Origin: Nocardioides sp. cx-173
GTDB lineage: Bacteria; Actinomycetota; Actinomycetes; Propionibacteriales; Nocardioidaceae
Length of the DNA stretch: 64,000 nt
NCBI RefSeq assembly: GCF_021117365.1
Contig: NZ_CP088262.1
Coordinates: forward strand, 2,065,001 to 2,129,000
Direction: 5' to 3'
In this document: positions 49,041 through 58,957 of the stretch, one piece after another
How the letters are laid out: each line of letters starts with the position of its first letter
Position numbering within the stretch: the stretch's first letter is position 1
Program-made: the position numbers and the translations under genes
Notes under the pieces: generated by a model
The model's database searches: none
What the model was told of the DNA's origin: nothing
Seen by the model: only the letters and a program-made list of their open reading frames with translations

Positions 49041-51158
49041 TCACTCCACGAAGCGGTCGGGGGTGATCGGGATCGAGCGGACCCGCACCCCCGTCGCGTG
49101 GTAGGTCGCGTTGGCGACCGCGGCGGGGGAGCCGACGATGCCGATCTCCCCGATGCCGCGCGAGCCCATCGGGTTGACGTGCAGGTCCTCCTCGTCGAGC
49201 CAGACGGCCTCGATGCCGCGGACGTCGGCGTGGGCGGCGACGTGGTACGTCGCGAGGTCCTGGGTGACGACGTGGCCGAAGCGCGGGTCGCGGTGGGACT
49301 CCTCGAACAGCGCCGCCGAGAGCCCCATCGTCAGCCCGCCGAGGAGCTGGGAGCGGGCCGTGACCGGGTTGAGGACGCGACCGACGGAGTAGACGCCCAG
49401 CAGCCGGGGCACCCGCACCTCGCCGGTGTAGCGGTGCACCCGGGCCTCGGCGAAGACCGCGCCGAACGCGTGGGTGGCGTACTGCTCCATGCCGGGGCTC
49501 TCGGCGGCGGACGCCGTCGTGTGGACCCCGGCGTCGGGGCCGTCCCCGTGGTCGTGGCGGAACTGCTGCGCGGCGGCGACGATCGCGGAGCCCCAGGAGC
49601 TGGTGCCCGAGGAGCCGCCGGCGACGGTCGCCATCGGCAGGTCGGTGTCGGCGATCTGCAGGTCCACGTCGTCGACCGCGACGCCCAGGGCGTCGGCGGC
49701 GATCTGGGCCAGCACCGTGCGGGCGCCGGTGCCGATGTCGACCGAGCCGATGGCGACGGCGTAGCGGCCGCCGCCGAGAGCGCGCACCCGCGCCTGGCTG
49801 CCGGCCATGGTCATCGTGGGGTACGTCGCGCTGGCCACGCCGGTGCCGACCCACCACTCGCCGTCGACGGTGGCGCGCGGCTCGGACGGCCGGTCGGCCC
49901 AGCCGAACAGCTCGGCGCCGCGCTCGAGGCACTCGACCAGGCGTCGTCCCGAGAACGGCTTGCCCGTCTCGGGGTCGACGTCGGGCTCGTTGCGCACACG
50001 CAGCTCGACCGGGTCGATCCCGCATGCGGTCGCCAGCTCGTCCATCGCGACCTCGTGGGCGTAGACGCCGGGCATCTCGCCGGGCGCCCGCATCCACGAG
50101 GGGACCGCGACGTCGAGCTCGACCAGCCGGTGTCGCGTCCGCCGGTGGGGGGCGGCGTAGAGCATCCGGGTCGGGGTCGCGGTCTGCTCGGCGTACTCCT
50201 TGAGGGCGGAGGTCTGCTCGCGCACCTGGTGCTCGATGGCGAGCAGGGTCCCGTCGGCGCGGGCGCCGAGCCGGAAGCGGGAGACCGTCGCCGTGCGGTA
50301 GCCGGTCAGCGCGAACATCTGCTGGCGGGTGACGGCCAGCCGGACCGCGCGACCGGGCACCGTGCGCGCGGCGAGCGCGGCGGCCATCTCGGGGGCGTGG
50401 GGCAGCCCCTTGCTGCCGAACCCGCCCCCGACGTACGGCGCGAGCACCCGGAGCCGCTCCTTCGGCAGCCCGAGCATCGGGGCCAGCGTCGCCGCGACCG
50501 GGTGCACGCCCTGGGTGGAGTCGACGAGGGTGAGCCGCGGGCCGTCCTCGTCCTCGGTCCAGGTGGCCGTCACGGCGTGCGGCTCCATGGGGTTGTTGTG
50601 CTCGTAGGCGGTCCGGTAGGTCTCGTCGACCACCACGTCGGCCTCGGCGAGGCCGGCCTCCACGTCGCCGTCGTCGGTGTCGGTCGGCTGGTCGGGGTTG
50701 ACGCTCTCGGGCGCGTAGGCCGGGGAGTCGTCGCGCATCTCCGCGCGGTGGGGCTCCGTCCCGTAGTGGACGCGCACCAGAGCGGCGCCCTCGCGGGCGG
50801 CCTCGACGGTCTCGGCCAGGACGGCGGCGACGATCTGGCCGCGGTAGGCCACGGCCGGGTCCTGCAGCACCACGAGCTCGGGGTCGGTCGCCTCCGGGTC
50901 GTCGGTGACCAGGCGCGGCGCGTTGGTGTGGTCGAGCACCGCGACGACCCCCGGGTGCGCCAGCGCGGCGTCGTGGTCGAGCCCGGTGACCCGGCCCTTG
51001 GCGACCGTCGACTGCACCAGCCAGAGGCAGAGCGGGTCCTGCGCCGCGTGCTCGACGGCGTACGCCGCGAGCCCGGTGACCTTGGCGCGTCCGTCGGCGC
51101 GGACGCGGGCCGAGCCCATGGCGCGGGCGGGGACGGGGTCGGGCAGCAGCTCGGTCAT
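49041..51158 (-). CDS. aldehyde/xanthine oxidoreductase, molybdenum-binding subunit (PaoC/YagR type)
   Basis: A 705-residue large subunit carrying the molybdopterin cytosine dinucleotide cofactor. Segments: RVRADGRAKVTGLAAYAVEH at the N-terminus, YEHNNPMEPHAVTATW, APYVGGGFGSKG (about residue 250), and the catalytic glutamate in PMGSRGIGEIGIVGSPAAVA near the C-terminus. The fit is to the periplasmic aldehyde oxidoreductase PaoABC group, not to xanthine dehydrogenase proper. It is the last of three genes, each overlapping the next by 4 bp, in the order Fe-S, FAD, Mo subunit. No XdhC/PaoD-type maturation factor is adjacent. Confidence 0.9.
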   Translation of the reverse strand: MTELLPDPVPARAMGSARVRADGRAKVTGLAAYAVEHAAQDPLCLWLVQSTVAKGRVTGLDHDAALAHPGVVAVLDHTNAPRLVTDDPEATDPELVVLQDPAVAYRGQIVAAVLAETVEAAREGAALVRVHYGTEPHRAEMRDDSPAYAPESVNPDQPTDTDDGDVEAGLAEADVVVDETYRTAYEHNNPMEPHAVTATWTEDEDGPRLTLVDSTQGVHPVAATLAPMLGLPKERLRVLAPYVGGGFGSKGLPHAPEMAAALAARTVPGRAVRLAVTRQQMFALTGYRTATVSRFRLGARADGTLLAIEHQVREQTSALKEYAEQTATPTRMLYAAPHRRTRHRLVELDVAVPSWMRAPGEMPGVYAHEVAMDELATACGIDPVELRVRNEPDVDPETGKPFSGRRLVECLERGAELFGWADRPSEPRATVDGEWWVGTGVASATYPTMTMAGSQARVRALGGGRYAVAIGSVDIGTGARTVLAQIAADALGVAVDDVDLQIADTDLPMATVAGGSSGTSSWGSAIVAAAQQFRHDHGDGPDAGVHTTASAAESPGMEQYATHAFGAVFAEARVHRYTGEVRVPRLLGVYSVGRVLNPVTARSQLLGGLTMGLSAALFEESHRDPRFGHVVTQDLATYHVAAHADVRGIEAVWLDEEDLHVNPMGSRGIGEIGIVGSPAAVANATYHATGVRVRSIPITPDRFVE

Positions 51159-52153
51159 CGCGCCTCCCGGACCAGCCGGGTGAGCACCAGCGCGGAGGCG
51201 TTGCGGACCATCGGCACCTTGAAGGCGGTGCCGGGGGAGGTGGACGCTGCGGCGAGCTCCTCCTCGCACGCGGCGCGCACGGCGTCCTCGCTGAACGGGC
51301 GACCGCGCAGTGCGTCCTCGGCGCGCGTGGCGCGCCACGGCCGGTGGGCGACCCCGCCCCACGCGAGCCGGACGTCGGTCACGGTGTCGTCGTCGAGCTG
51401 GAGCGCGCCGGCCACCGAGACCAGCGCGAACGCGTACGACGCCCGGTCGCGGGCCTTGTAGTACGTCGAGCGGCGGGGCAGCCGACCGGCGGTCAGCTCG
51501 ACCGCGGTGACCAGTTCGCCGTGCGCCAGGGTGGTGTCCTGCTCGGGCCGGTCCCCGGGGAGCCGGTGCAGGTCGCCCATCGCGACCCGGCGCTCGCCGT
51601 CGGGACCGAGCACAACGACCGTGGCGTCGAGCGCGACGAGCGCCACCGCCAGGTCTGAGGGGTGGGTCGTGACGCAGGCCTCGCTCGCGCCCAGGATCGC
51701 GTTGTAGCGGGGGTAGCCCTCCAGCGCGGAGCAGCCGGTGCCGGGCTCCCGCTTGTTGCAGGGGGTGGTCACATCCTGGAAGTACACGCAGCGAGTGCGC
51801 TGAAGGAGGTTGCCGGCGGTCGTGGCCTGGTGACGGATCTGGGCCGACGCCCCGGAGAGCAGCGCGCGGGAGACGGCGGGGAAGAGGCTGCGCACGAGCG
51901 GATGCGCCGCCAGGTCGCTGTTGCGCACGTTGGCGCCGATGCGCAGGCCGGGTCCGTCGGGCGTCTCGGTCTCGGTGACCGCGTCCATCGGGAGGCGGCG
52001 CACGTCGACGAGCAGCTCCGGTGCGGTGACGCCGAGCTTGAGGTGGTCGACCAGGTTGGTGCCGCCGCCCACGAAGCGCGCCGCCGGGTTGCCGGCGACC
52101 GCCTCCACCGCCGACGCGGCGTCGTCGGGACGCAGGTAGGCCAGCTCCCTCAT
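51155..52153 (-). CDS. aldehyde oxidoreductase, FAD-binding subunit (PaoB/YagS type)
   Basis: A 332-residue CO-dehydrogenase-flavoprotein-type subunit. FAD contacts are in ARFVGGGTNLVDHLKLG and IGANVRNSDLAAHPLV. The segment TRCVYFQDVTTPCNKREPGT then GCSALEGYPRYNAIL (about residues 110-145) carries cysteines in the pattern found in E. coli PaoB, where a 4Fe-4S cluster is bound; ordinary xanthine dehydrogenases lack it. It passes electrons between the Fe-S and FAD centres. Start at ATG 52153, overlapping the Fe-S subunit gene. Confidence 0.9.
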   Translation of the reverse strand: MRELAYLRPDDAASAVEAVAGNPAARFVGGGTNLVDHLKLGVTAPELLVDVRRLPMDAVTETETPDGPGLRIGANVRNSDLAAHPLVRSLFPAVSRALLSGASAQIRHQATTAGNLLQRTRCVYFQDVTTPCNKREPGTGCSALEGYPRYNAILGASEACVTTHPSDLAVALVALDATVVVLGPDGERRVAMGDLHRLPGDRPEQDTTLAHGELVTAVELTAGRLPRRSTYYKARDRASYAFALVSVAGALQLDDDTVTDVRLAWGGVAHRPWRATRAEDALRGRPFSEDAVRAACEEELAAASTSPGTAFKVPMVRNASALVLTRLVREAR

Positions 52154-52659
52154 GCCCGGCCCGCCGACTCGCGGACCGCGGCGAGGATCCCGGCGTACGC
52201 GCCGCACCGGCACAGGTTGCCACTCATGCGCTCGCGGATCTCGTCGTCAGTGAGGTCCGCCTCCGCCTCGAGGTCCTCGGTGACGTGGCTCGGGTGGCCC
52301 TGCTTCGCCTCGTCGAGCATGCCCACCGCGGAGCAGACCTGGCCCGGGGTGCAGTAGCCGCACTGGAGGCCGTCGTGGTCCAGGAACGCCTGCTGCACCG
52401 GGTGCAGCTCCTCACCTTCGGAGAGCCCGGCGGCGGTGGTGACCTCGGCGCCGTCGTGGGCGACCGCGAGCGCCAGGCACGTCAGGTGGCGCCGGCCGTC
52501 GAGCAGGACGGTGCACGAGCCGCACTGGCCGTGGTCGCAGCCCTTCTTGGGCGAGGTCACCCCCAGCCGCTCGCGCAGGAGGTCGAGCACTGTCGTGCGG
52601 GTGTCGACGGTCGTGTGGTGCTCGGTGCCGTCGACGGTGATCGTGATGTCGGACTGCAT
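52150..52659 (-). CDS. aldehyde oxidoreductase, 2Fe-2S subunit (PaoA/YagT type)
   Basis: A 169-residue protein with two 2Fe-2S clusters. The plant-ferredoxin-like cluster is in KKGCDHGQCGSCTVLLDG (about residues 38-55) with a later Cys in LTCLA; the second is in LQCGYCTPGQV (about 99) and GNLCRCGAYAGILAAV (about 147). The protein starts MQSDITITVDG with no twin-arginine signal, whereas E. coli PaoA has one, so this complex is probably cytoplasmic. It is the first gene of the three-gene operon. Confidence 0.92.
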   Translation of the reverse strand: MQSDITITVDGTEHHTTVDTRTTVLDLLRERLGVTSPKKGCDHGQCGSCTVLLDGRRHLTCLALAVAHDGAEVTTAAGLSEGEELHPVQQAFLDHDGLQCGYCTPGQVCSAVGMLDEAKQGHPSHVTEDLEAEADLTDDEIRERMSGNLCRCGAYAGILAAVRESAGRA

Positions 52660-52726
52660 GTCCCCCGGTGACCGGGCGGCCGTGGCTCAAACGGGTCCAG
52701 CCGATGCGGGACTGCGGCGCTCGGGA

Positions 52727-52780
52727 GATCGCTTGGGGGATCGCCTGGGGGATCGCTTGGGGGATGACTTGGGGGATACT
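52727..52780. repeat. 12-bp tandem repeat before the LysE gene
   Basis: Four consecutive units of GATCGCTTGGGG (units 2 and 4 with one or two changes) and a partial fifth, GATACT. The array lies in the 127-bp divergent gap between the Fe-S subunit and LysE genes and ends 7 bp before the LysE ATG. Each unit holds a GGGGGAT element able to pair weakly with 16S rRNA; the last lies at Shine-Dalgarno distance. It is an even multiple of three, so copy changes would keep frame. Confidence 0.85.
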
Positions 52781-52786
52781 GCGGCC

Positions 52787-53449
52787 ATGGAACTGGCCGC
52801 CCCGACCCCCAGCCAGTGGCTTGCGTTCGCGGTCGCCAGCATCCTGTTCATCCAGGTTCCGGGGCCGAGCCTGCTGTTCACGATCGGCCGGGCGCTCACC
52901 GTCGGGCGGCGCGACGCGCTGCTCTCTGTGGTGGGCAACGCCGCCGGGATCGTCGCGCAGGTCGTCGCGGTCGCGTGGGGACTCGGGGCGGTGGTCGCGG
53001 CGAGCGCCACGGCCTACACGGCCATCAAGCTCGCGGGCGCCGGGTACGTCGTGTGGCTGGGCGTACAGGCCATCCGTCACCGCGCCGACGCGCGGACGGC
53101 GCTCGGCGCCGTGGACGAGGAGGCGCGGGCGCTCGCGCGGGGGCAGTCGGCTCGGCGCTCGCTGCGCATCGGCTTCCTGGTCGGGCTGACCAACCCCAAG
53201 ACCGTGGTCTTCTTCGTGGCCTTCCTGCCGCACTTCGTCAACGACGCAGCCGGTCACACGCGCCTGCAGCTGCTGATGCTCGGGGCGGTGTTCGGCGCAC
53301 TGTGCGTCGCCTCCGACAGCCTGTGGGCGCTGGCGGCGGGGAAGGCGCGCGACTGGTTCGGGCGGCGCCCGGAGCGGCTCGACGCCCTCGGCGTGGCCGG
53401 CGGCACGATGATGGTCGGGCTCGGCGTCAGCATGGCCGCCGTCGAGTAG
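52787..53449 (+). CDS. LysE family exporter
   Basis: A 220-residue membrane protein with about six helices. The RhtB/LysE pattern is clear: WLAFAVASILFIQVPGPSLL (residues 11-30), the GRRDALLSVVGNAAGIVAQV segment, AGYVVWLGVQAIRH, and FLVGLTNPKTVVFFVAFLPH (about 130). Such proteins export amino acids or homoserine-type compounds by proton exchange. Substrate unknown. It is divergent from the oxidoreductase operon. Confidence 0.92.
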   Translation: MELAAPTPSQWLAFAVASILFIQVPGPSLLFTIGRALTVGRRDALLSVVGNAAGIVAQVVAVAWGLGAVVAASATAYTAIKLAGAGYVVWLGVQAIRHRADARTALGAVDEEARALARGQSARRSLRIGFLVGLTNPKTVVFFVAFLPHFVNDAAGHTRLQLLMLGAVFGALCVASDSLWALAAGKARDWFGRRPERLDALGVAGGTMMVGLGVSMAAVE

Positions 53450-53490
53450 TGCCGGACTGGCCCCTGAGAGGCCCGTGAGAGGGTCGCCGC

Positions 53491-54246
53491 GTGTGGGAGC
53501 TGCTGCCGACCGAGCGGGTGCGGGCCTTCGTGCTGCGCCACGACGGTCGCGACCAGTCGCACGTCGACCTGGACGACCCGACGTACCTCGCCTTCGACTA
53601 CGTGCGGCGCATGGGTGACGTCGTGGATGTGCTGGCCGGTCCGGGGGTGCCCGTGCGGGTCGTGCACGTCGGCGGCGCCGGGATGACGCTGCCGCGCTAC
53701 GTCGCCGCCACGCGTCCTACCTCCGCGCAGGTGGTGCTGGAGCCCGACACCGAGGTCACCGAGCTGGTGCGGGCCCGGCTGCCGCTGCCACGACGCAGCG
53801 GGATCAAGGTGCGCCCGGTGGACGGTCGCGCCGGGGTGGCGGCGCTGCCGGAGGGGCGCGCCGACCTCGTCGTCCTGGACGCCTACGCCGACGGGCGGGT
53901 GCCCGACGACCTGGTGACGCTCGAGCAGGCGGCGGCGATCGCGCGCGCCCTGGCACCGGCCGGCCACTACCTGCTCAACCTCAGCGACCGGGCGCCATTC
54001 GCGCACACGCGCCGGGTGGTGGCCGGCGTGCGGGCGCACTTCCCCCACCTGGCCCTGGGCGCCGAGCCCGCGACCCTGCGGGGGCGACGCGAGGGCAACC
54101 TGATGCTGTGGGCCGGCCGGGTCGCACTGCCGGTGGCCGCGCTGCGCCGGCGGGCCTCGGCGTCGCCGGCGCCGTACCGGGTCCTGGACGGCCGGCTGGT
54201 CTCGGACTCCTTCGGCGGCGGCGCGCCGTTCCGCCAGCCGGGCTGA
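53491..54246 (+). CDS. spermidine-synthase-like methyltransferase-fold protein
   Basis: A 251-residue protein with the Rossmann fold of spermidine synthases. It reads HDGRDQSHVDLDDPTYLAFD then VVHVGGAGMTLPRYVAATRP (glycine-rich motif), ADLVVLDAYADGRVP (the DxxD acidic motif) and HYLLNLSDRAPFAHTRRVV. It lacks the N-terminal sheet and several polyamine-site residues of true SpeE, and so belongs to the fused or degenerate actinobacterial relatives whose substrate is unknown. GTG start 41 nt after LysE; a terminator lies beyond. Confidence 0.82.
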   Translation: MWELLPTERVRAFVLRHDGRDQSHVDLDDPTYLAFDYVRRMGDVVDVLAGPGVPVRVVHVGGAGMTLPRYVAATRPTSAQVVLEPDTEVTELVRARLPLPRRSGIKVRPVDGRAGVAALPEGRADLVVLDAYADGRVPDDLVTLEQAAAIARALAPAGHYLLNLSDRAPFAHTRRVVAGVRAHFPHLALGAEPATLRGRREGNLMLWAGRVALPVAALRRRASASPAPYRVLDGRLVSDSFGGGAPFRQPG

Positions 54247-54355
54247 GGGAATCTCGTCATCGCCCTGGCATGGGGTGCATACGCGGGGGTACCGAAAGGC
54301 CTCGCGACTCAGCATCAGGTCGGGTGAGCATCACTCCGCACCGCGGGTCGAGGGC

Positions 54356-54390
54356 CACCGTCTCCGCCCATCCACCGGGCGGAGACGGTG
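54356..54390. terminator. bidirectional terminator
   Basis: A perfect 14-bp stem CACCGTCTCCGCCC / GGGCGGAGACGGTG with loop ATCCACC, between the convergent spermidine-synthase-like and sigma-like genes and 8 bp beyond the latter's stop. No T-run. Confidence 0.75.
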
Positions 54391-54398
54391 TGCTGTGC

Positions 54399-54716
54399 TC
54401 AGGACGCCACGAGCGCGGGGCGCGGGCCGACGGCCGCCTCGGCGATGCCGAGCAGCCAGGCCAGCGGGTCCTGCCGACCGGGGCGGAAGGCCGGAGCGCT
54501 GCGCCAGACGTCCTGGAACACCTCGACCAGCACGTCCTCGGTCGCCTCGGTGGCGATCCGGCGACGCAGGCTCGCGGCGACAAGGGCGTAGGTCAGGTCG
54601 AAGAGCGTGCCGAGCGCCTGGGTCTCACCGCGGGCGCACCGCAGCACCAGGCCGGTGAGCAGTCCCTCGCACGCCGGGGCGGTGGGGGAGGCGGGGGGCG
54701 CCACGGGCGGGGTCAT
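54399..54716 (-). CDS. region-2-only sigma-factor-like protein
   Basis: A 105-residue protein matching only region 2 of an ECF sigma factor: VLRCARGETQALGTLFDLTY, LRRRIATEATEDVLVEVFQD and VWRSAPAFRPGRQDPLAWLL followed by GIAEA. A normal ECF factor continues for another 70 to 90 residues with region 4; here the frame ends at ALVAS. The N-terminal 20 residues are Pro/Ala-rich. It is divergent from a CarH/LitR-type regulator gene. In streptomycetes such regulators are paired with the full ECF sigma factor LitS. This may be a decayed LitS or an anti-sigma-like competitor for RNA polymerase. Confidence 0.7.
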   Translation of the reverse strand: MTPPVAPPASPTAPACEGLLTGLVLRCARGETQALGTLFDLTYALVAASLRRRIATEATEDVLVEVFQDVWRSAPAFRPGRQDPLAWLLGIAEAAVGPRPALVAS

Positions 54717-54763
54717 GGCTCCACCCTGCCGTCGGACTGCGGGCCGGTGAAGGTCCGAACTTA

Positions 54764-54792
54764 TGCAAAGTCTGAGGGTGGTTGCACAATCT
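54764..54792. promoter_or_regulatory. candidate operator of the B12-dependent regulator
   Basis: Two direct repeats, TGCAAAGTCT (54764-54773) and TGCACAATCT (54783-54792), 19 bp apart and so on the same DNA face, in the 108-bp gap between the sigma-like and CarH-like genes. Direct repeats near two helical turns apart fit binding by a CarH-type tetramer. The AT content is higher than in the surroundings. Confidence 0.55.
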
Positions 54793-54824
54793 CTCTGCGG
54801 GAGGTCGGATAGATACGGGTCAAC

Positions 54825-55736
54825 GTGGCCCGGGACGGGACGTGGATGAGCGCCGACGACGACGCGCGCGTGGGGGACGGCCTGCCGATCCAGGAGGCGA
54901 GCCGCCTGCTCGGCGTGCCCGCGCCGACTCTGCGCTCGTGGGAGCGGCGGCACGGGATCCCGACGACGCCGCGCAGCCCCGGTGGGCACCGCCGCTACTC
55001 GGCGGCGGCGCTCGAGGAGGTCCGCCTCATGCGCGACGAGGTCGCGCGCGGGCTCAAGGCGTCGGCGGCCGCCCGCGCCGTGCGCGCGCTGCTCGACCGC
55101 GACGACCCGGCCCAGGTGTGGGTCGAGCGGATGCTGGCCGCCTCCGCGGCGCTGGACCCGACCGCCGTACGCGCGGTCCTGGACGAGGCCTTCGCCGAGC
55201 TGGGTCTGCCGGCCGCGCTGGACTCGGTGCTGATGCCGGGCATGCGGCGGGTCGGCAACCTGTGGGAGAGCGGTCGCTGCGACGTCGGACAGGAGCACCT
55301 GACGACCGAGGCCGTGCGCGGCTGGCTCGCCCGGATCACCACGCTGGCGCCCGCGCCGACGGTGTCCGGGACCGCCCTGCTGGCGTGCGGTCCCCGGGAC
55401 CTGCACACGCTCGGCCTGGAGGCGCTGGCTGCGCTACTGGCCCACCGCGGGATCGGCTGCCGGGTCCTGGGCGCGCGGACGCCCCAGCGGACCCTGGTCA
55501 CCGCGCTGGCCGCGACCGAGGCCGCCGCCATCGTGGTCGTCTCCCATCTCCCCACGCACCGGCGCCAGGCGGTCGAGAGCCTGGCGGCGGTCGCCGGGAA
55601 GGGCGTGCCGCTCTTCTACGCCGGCAACGGCTTCGCCTCGGTCGATGCTCGGGTCGGGGTGCCCGGCACCTGGCTCGGCGAGAGCCTCGCCGAGGCGGCC
55701 GACCTGGTCGCGGCCGCGGTCCTGCCGCCGGCCTGA
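54825..55736 (+). CDS. CarH/LitR-type MerR regulator with B12-binding domain
   Basis: A 303-residue regulator if started at GTG 54825 (ATG 54846 is possible). A MerR helix-turn-helix reads IQEASRLLGVPAPTLRSWER (about residues 18-37) and PGGHRRYSAAALEEVRLM. A four-helix B12-cap domain follows with the light-sensing W-x9-EH motif in NLWESGRCDVGQEHLTTEAV (about 155). The cobalamin-binding domain has D-x-H-x-x-G in RDLHTLGLEALAALLAHRG with the lower-ligand histidine, then VVVSHLPTHRRQAVES. CarH proteins repress in the dark with adenosylcobalamin and fall off DNA on illumination, switching on carotenoid or photolyase genes. Those targets are not in this window. Confidence 0.88.
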   Translation: MARDGTWMSADDDARVGDGLPIQEASRLLGVPAPTLRSWERRHGIPTTPRSPGGHRRYSAAALEEVRLMRDEVARGLKASAAARAVRALLDRDDPAQVWVERMLAASAALDPTAVRAVLDEAFAELGLPAALDSVLMPGMRRVGNLWESGRCDVGQEHLTTEAVRGWLARITTLAPAPTVSGTALLACGPRDLHTLGLEALAALLAHRGIGCRVLGARTPQRTLVTALAATEAAAIVVVSHLPTHRRQAVESLAAVAGKGVPLFYAGNGFASVDARVGVPGTWLGESLAEAADLVAAAVLPPA

Positions 55737-55764
55737 ATACGGCCGGATCCGCGGGATACGGCGA

Positions 55765-55805
55765 AGCGCGGCCCCCTCGGGCTGCGTAAGTCGAGGGGCC
55801 GCGCT
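55765..55805. terminator. bidirectional terminator between regulator and hsp20
   Basis: A 14-bp stem AGCGCGGCCCC(C)TCG (55765-55779, one bulged C) with CGAGGGGCCGCGCT (55792-55805) and a 12-nt loop, between two convergent genes. A CAGCCGGGCT tandem duplicate lies just beyond it. Confidence 0.7.
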
Positions 55806-55840
55806 CGGGTGCGGCCGGGGTCAGCCGGGCTCAGCCGGGC

Positions 55841-56287
55841 TCAGGCCTGGATGGCCCTCTGCTCGCCGCCTGACTCGACGGCGTCGTCGGAGCGGCCGGT
55901 CAGCTGGATCTTGCGCGGCTTGGCCTTCTCGGCCACCGGGACCAGCAGGCGCAGGACGCCGGCGTCGTAAGACGCCTCGATCCGGTCGAGGTCGAGGTTG
56001 TCGCCCAGCACCAGCTGGCGGCTGAAGACGCCGCGCGGACGCTCGGAGGCGAGGGCCTCCCAGTCGCCGTTGCGGGCGACGCGTTCGGCGCGGACAGTGA
56101 GGACGTTGCGCTCGACGTCGAGGTCGATGGTGTCCTCGGTGACGCCGGGCAGGTCGAACTCGATGACGAAGCGGTCGCCCTCGCGCCAGGCGTCCATCGG
56201 CATGACGGCCGGACGGTTGGTCGTGCCCAGGATCTGCTGGGCCAGACGGTCGAAGTCGCGGAACGGGTCGGTGGTGCGCAGCAGCAT
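55841..56287 (-). CDS. hsp20: Hsp20/alpha-crystallin small heat shock protein
   Basis: A 148-residue ATP-independent chaperone. The N-terminus reads [20 protein letters not shown]; the alpha-crystallin domain (about residues 32-125) has [32 protein letters not shown] and [20 protein letters not shown] then GVLRLLVPV. It binds unfolding proteins under heat stress. CTCCTT before the start (read on the minus strand AAGGAG) is a strong ribosome site. It is divergent from an HspR-like regulator gene, which should control it. Confidence 0.93.
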   Translation of the reverse strand: MLLRTTDPFRDFDRLAQQILGTTNRPAVMPMDAWREGDRFVIEFDLPGVTEDTIDLDVERNVLTVRAERVARNGDWEALASERPRGVFSRQLVLGDNLDLDRIEASYDAGVLRLLVPVAEKAKPRKIQLTGRSDDAVESGGEQRAIQA

Positions 56288-56406
56288 CGCTGTCCTCCTT
56301 GGATTCTGGGGGTCGTGCGTGACGACCTATACTGGCTGTTACAGGTTTTATATAGAACGAAGCACACCTGGAAATCAACCCCCTGACGAGCGAGGAGGTG
56401 GACGAC
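56288..56406. promoter_or_regulatory. hsp20 / merR divergent promoter region
   Basis: A 119-bp gap with an AT-rich core GGTTTTATATAGAACG near 56344 that is distinct from the GC-rich surroundings and suits two back-to-back -10 elements. GGTCGT-GCGTG-ACGACC (56311-56327) is a small hairpin in the hsp20 leader, and CCTATACTGGCTGTTACAGG is an imperfect inverted repeat. No exact HspR (HAIR) consensus is present. Confidence 0.5.
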
Positions 56407-56685
56407 ATGACCGACCCGAGCCGGGGCGTCTTCGCGATCTCCGTCGCCGCCGACCTGGCGTCGATGCAGATCCAGAACCTGCGCGTCTACGAGCGTCGCG
56501 GACTGGTCAGCCCGGCCCGCACACCGGGCGGCTCACGGCTCTACAGCCGCGACGATGTCAAGCGGCTGCGCCGCATCGGCGCGCTCCTCGAGGAGGGCCT
56601 CAACCTGGCCGGCATCGCCCGCGTGCTGGTCCTCGAGGACGAGATCGGCGAGCTGCGCGAACGTGACGCGCGACGCGCGGGGTAG
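56407..56685 (+). CDS. HspR-like MerR family regulator
   Basis: A 92-residue regulator: FAISVAADLASMQIQNLRVY then ERRGLVSPARTPGGSRLYSR is the MerR helix-turn-helix and wing in the HspR style, followed by DDVKRLRRIGALLEEGLNLA and a short coiled segment LEDEIGELRER. It lacks a ligand domain. HspR proteins repress heat-shock operons with DnaK as co-repressor. ATG 56407 is chosen since GAGGAGG lies 9 nt upstream. Divergent from hsp20. Confidence 0.88.
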   Translation: MTDPSRGVFAISVAADLASMQIQNLRVYERRGLVSPARTPGGSRLYSRDDVKRLRRIGALLEEGLNLAGIARVLVLEDEIGELRERDARRAG

Positions 56686-56779
56686 GAGGGGGTAGGAACC
56701 GCCGACCCGGGTACTGGGGCGCGTTGGACCGATCCAATAGGTTCAGCCCGACGTATTGACCCCACCCTCCGGAGGCACC

Positions 56780-58954
<2,175 letters not shown>

Positions 58955-58957
58955 GCC

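Noticed and set aside
52727..52780. CRISPR array
   Set aside because: The 12-bp units are contiguous with no spacers; no cas gene anywhere in the window.
53491..54246. True spermidine synthase
   Set aside because: The N-terminal sheet and parts of the polyamine pocket are absent and no speD gene is near, so only the fold is claimed.
56288..56406. HAIR element for HspR
   Set aside because: I looked for CTTGAGT and ACTCAAG pairs and found none; only an AT-rich core and imperfect repeats.
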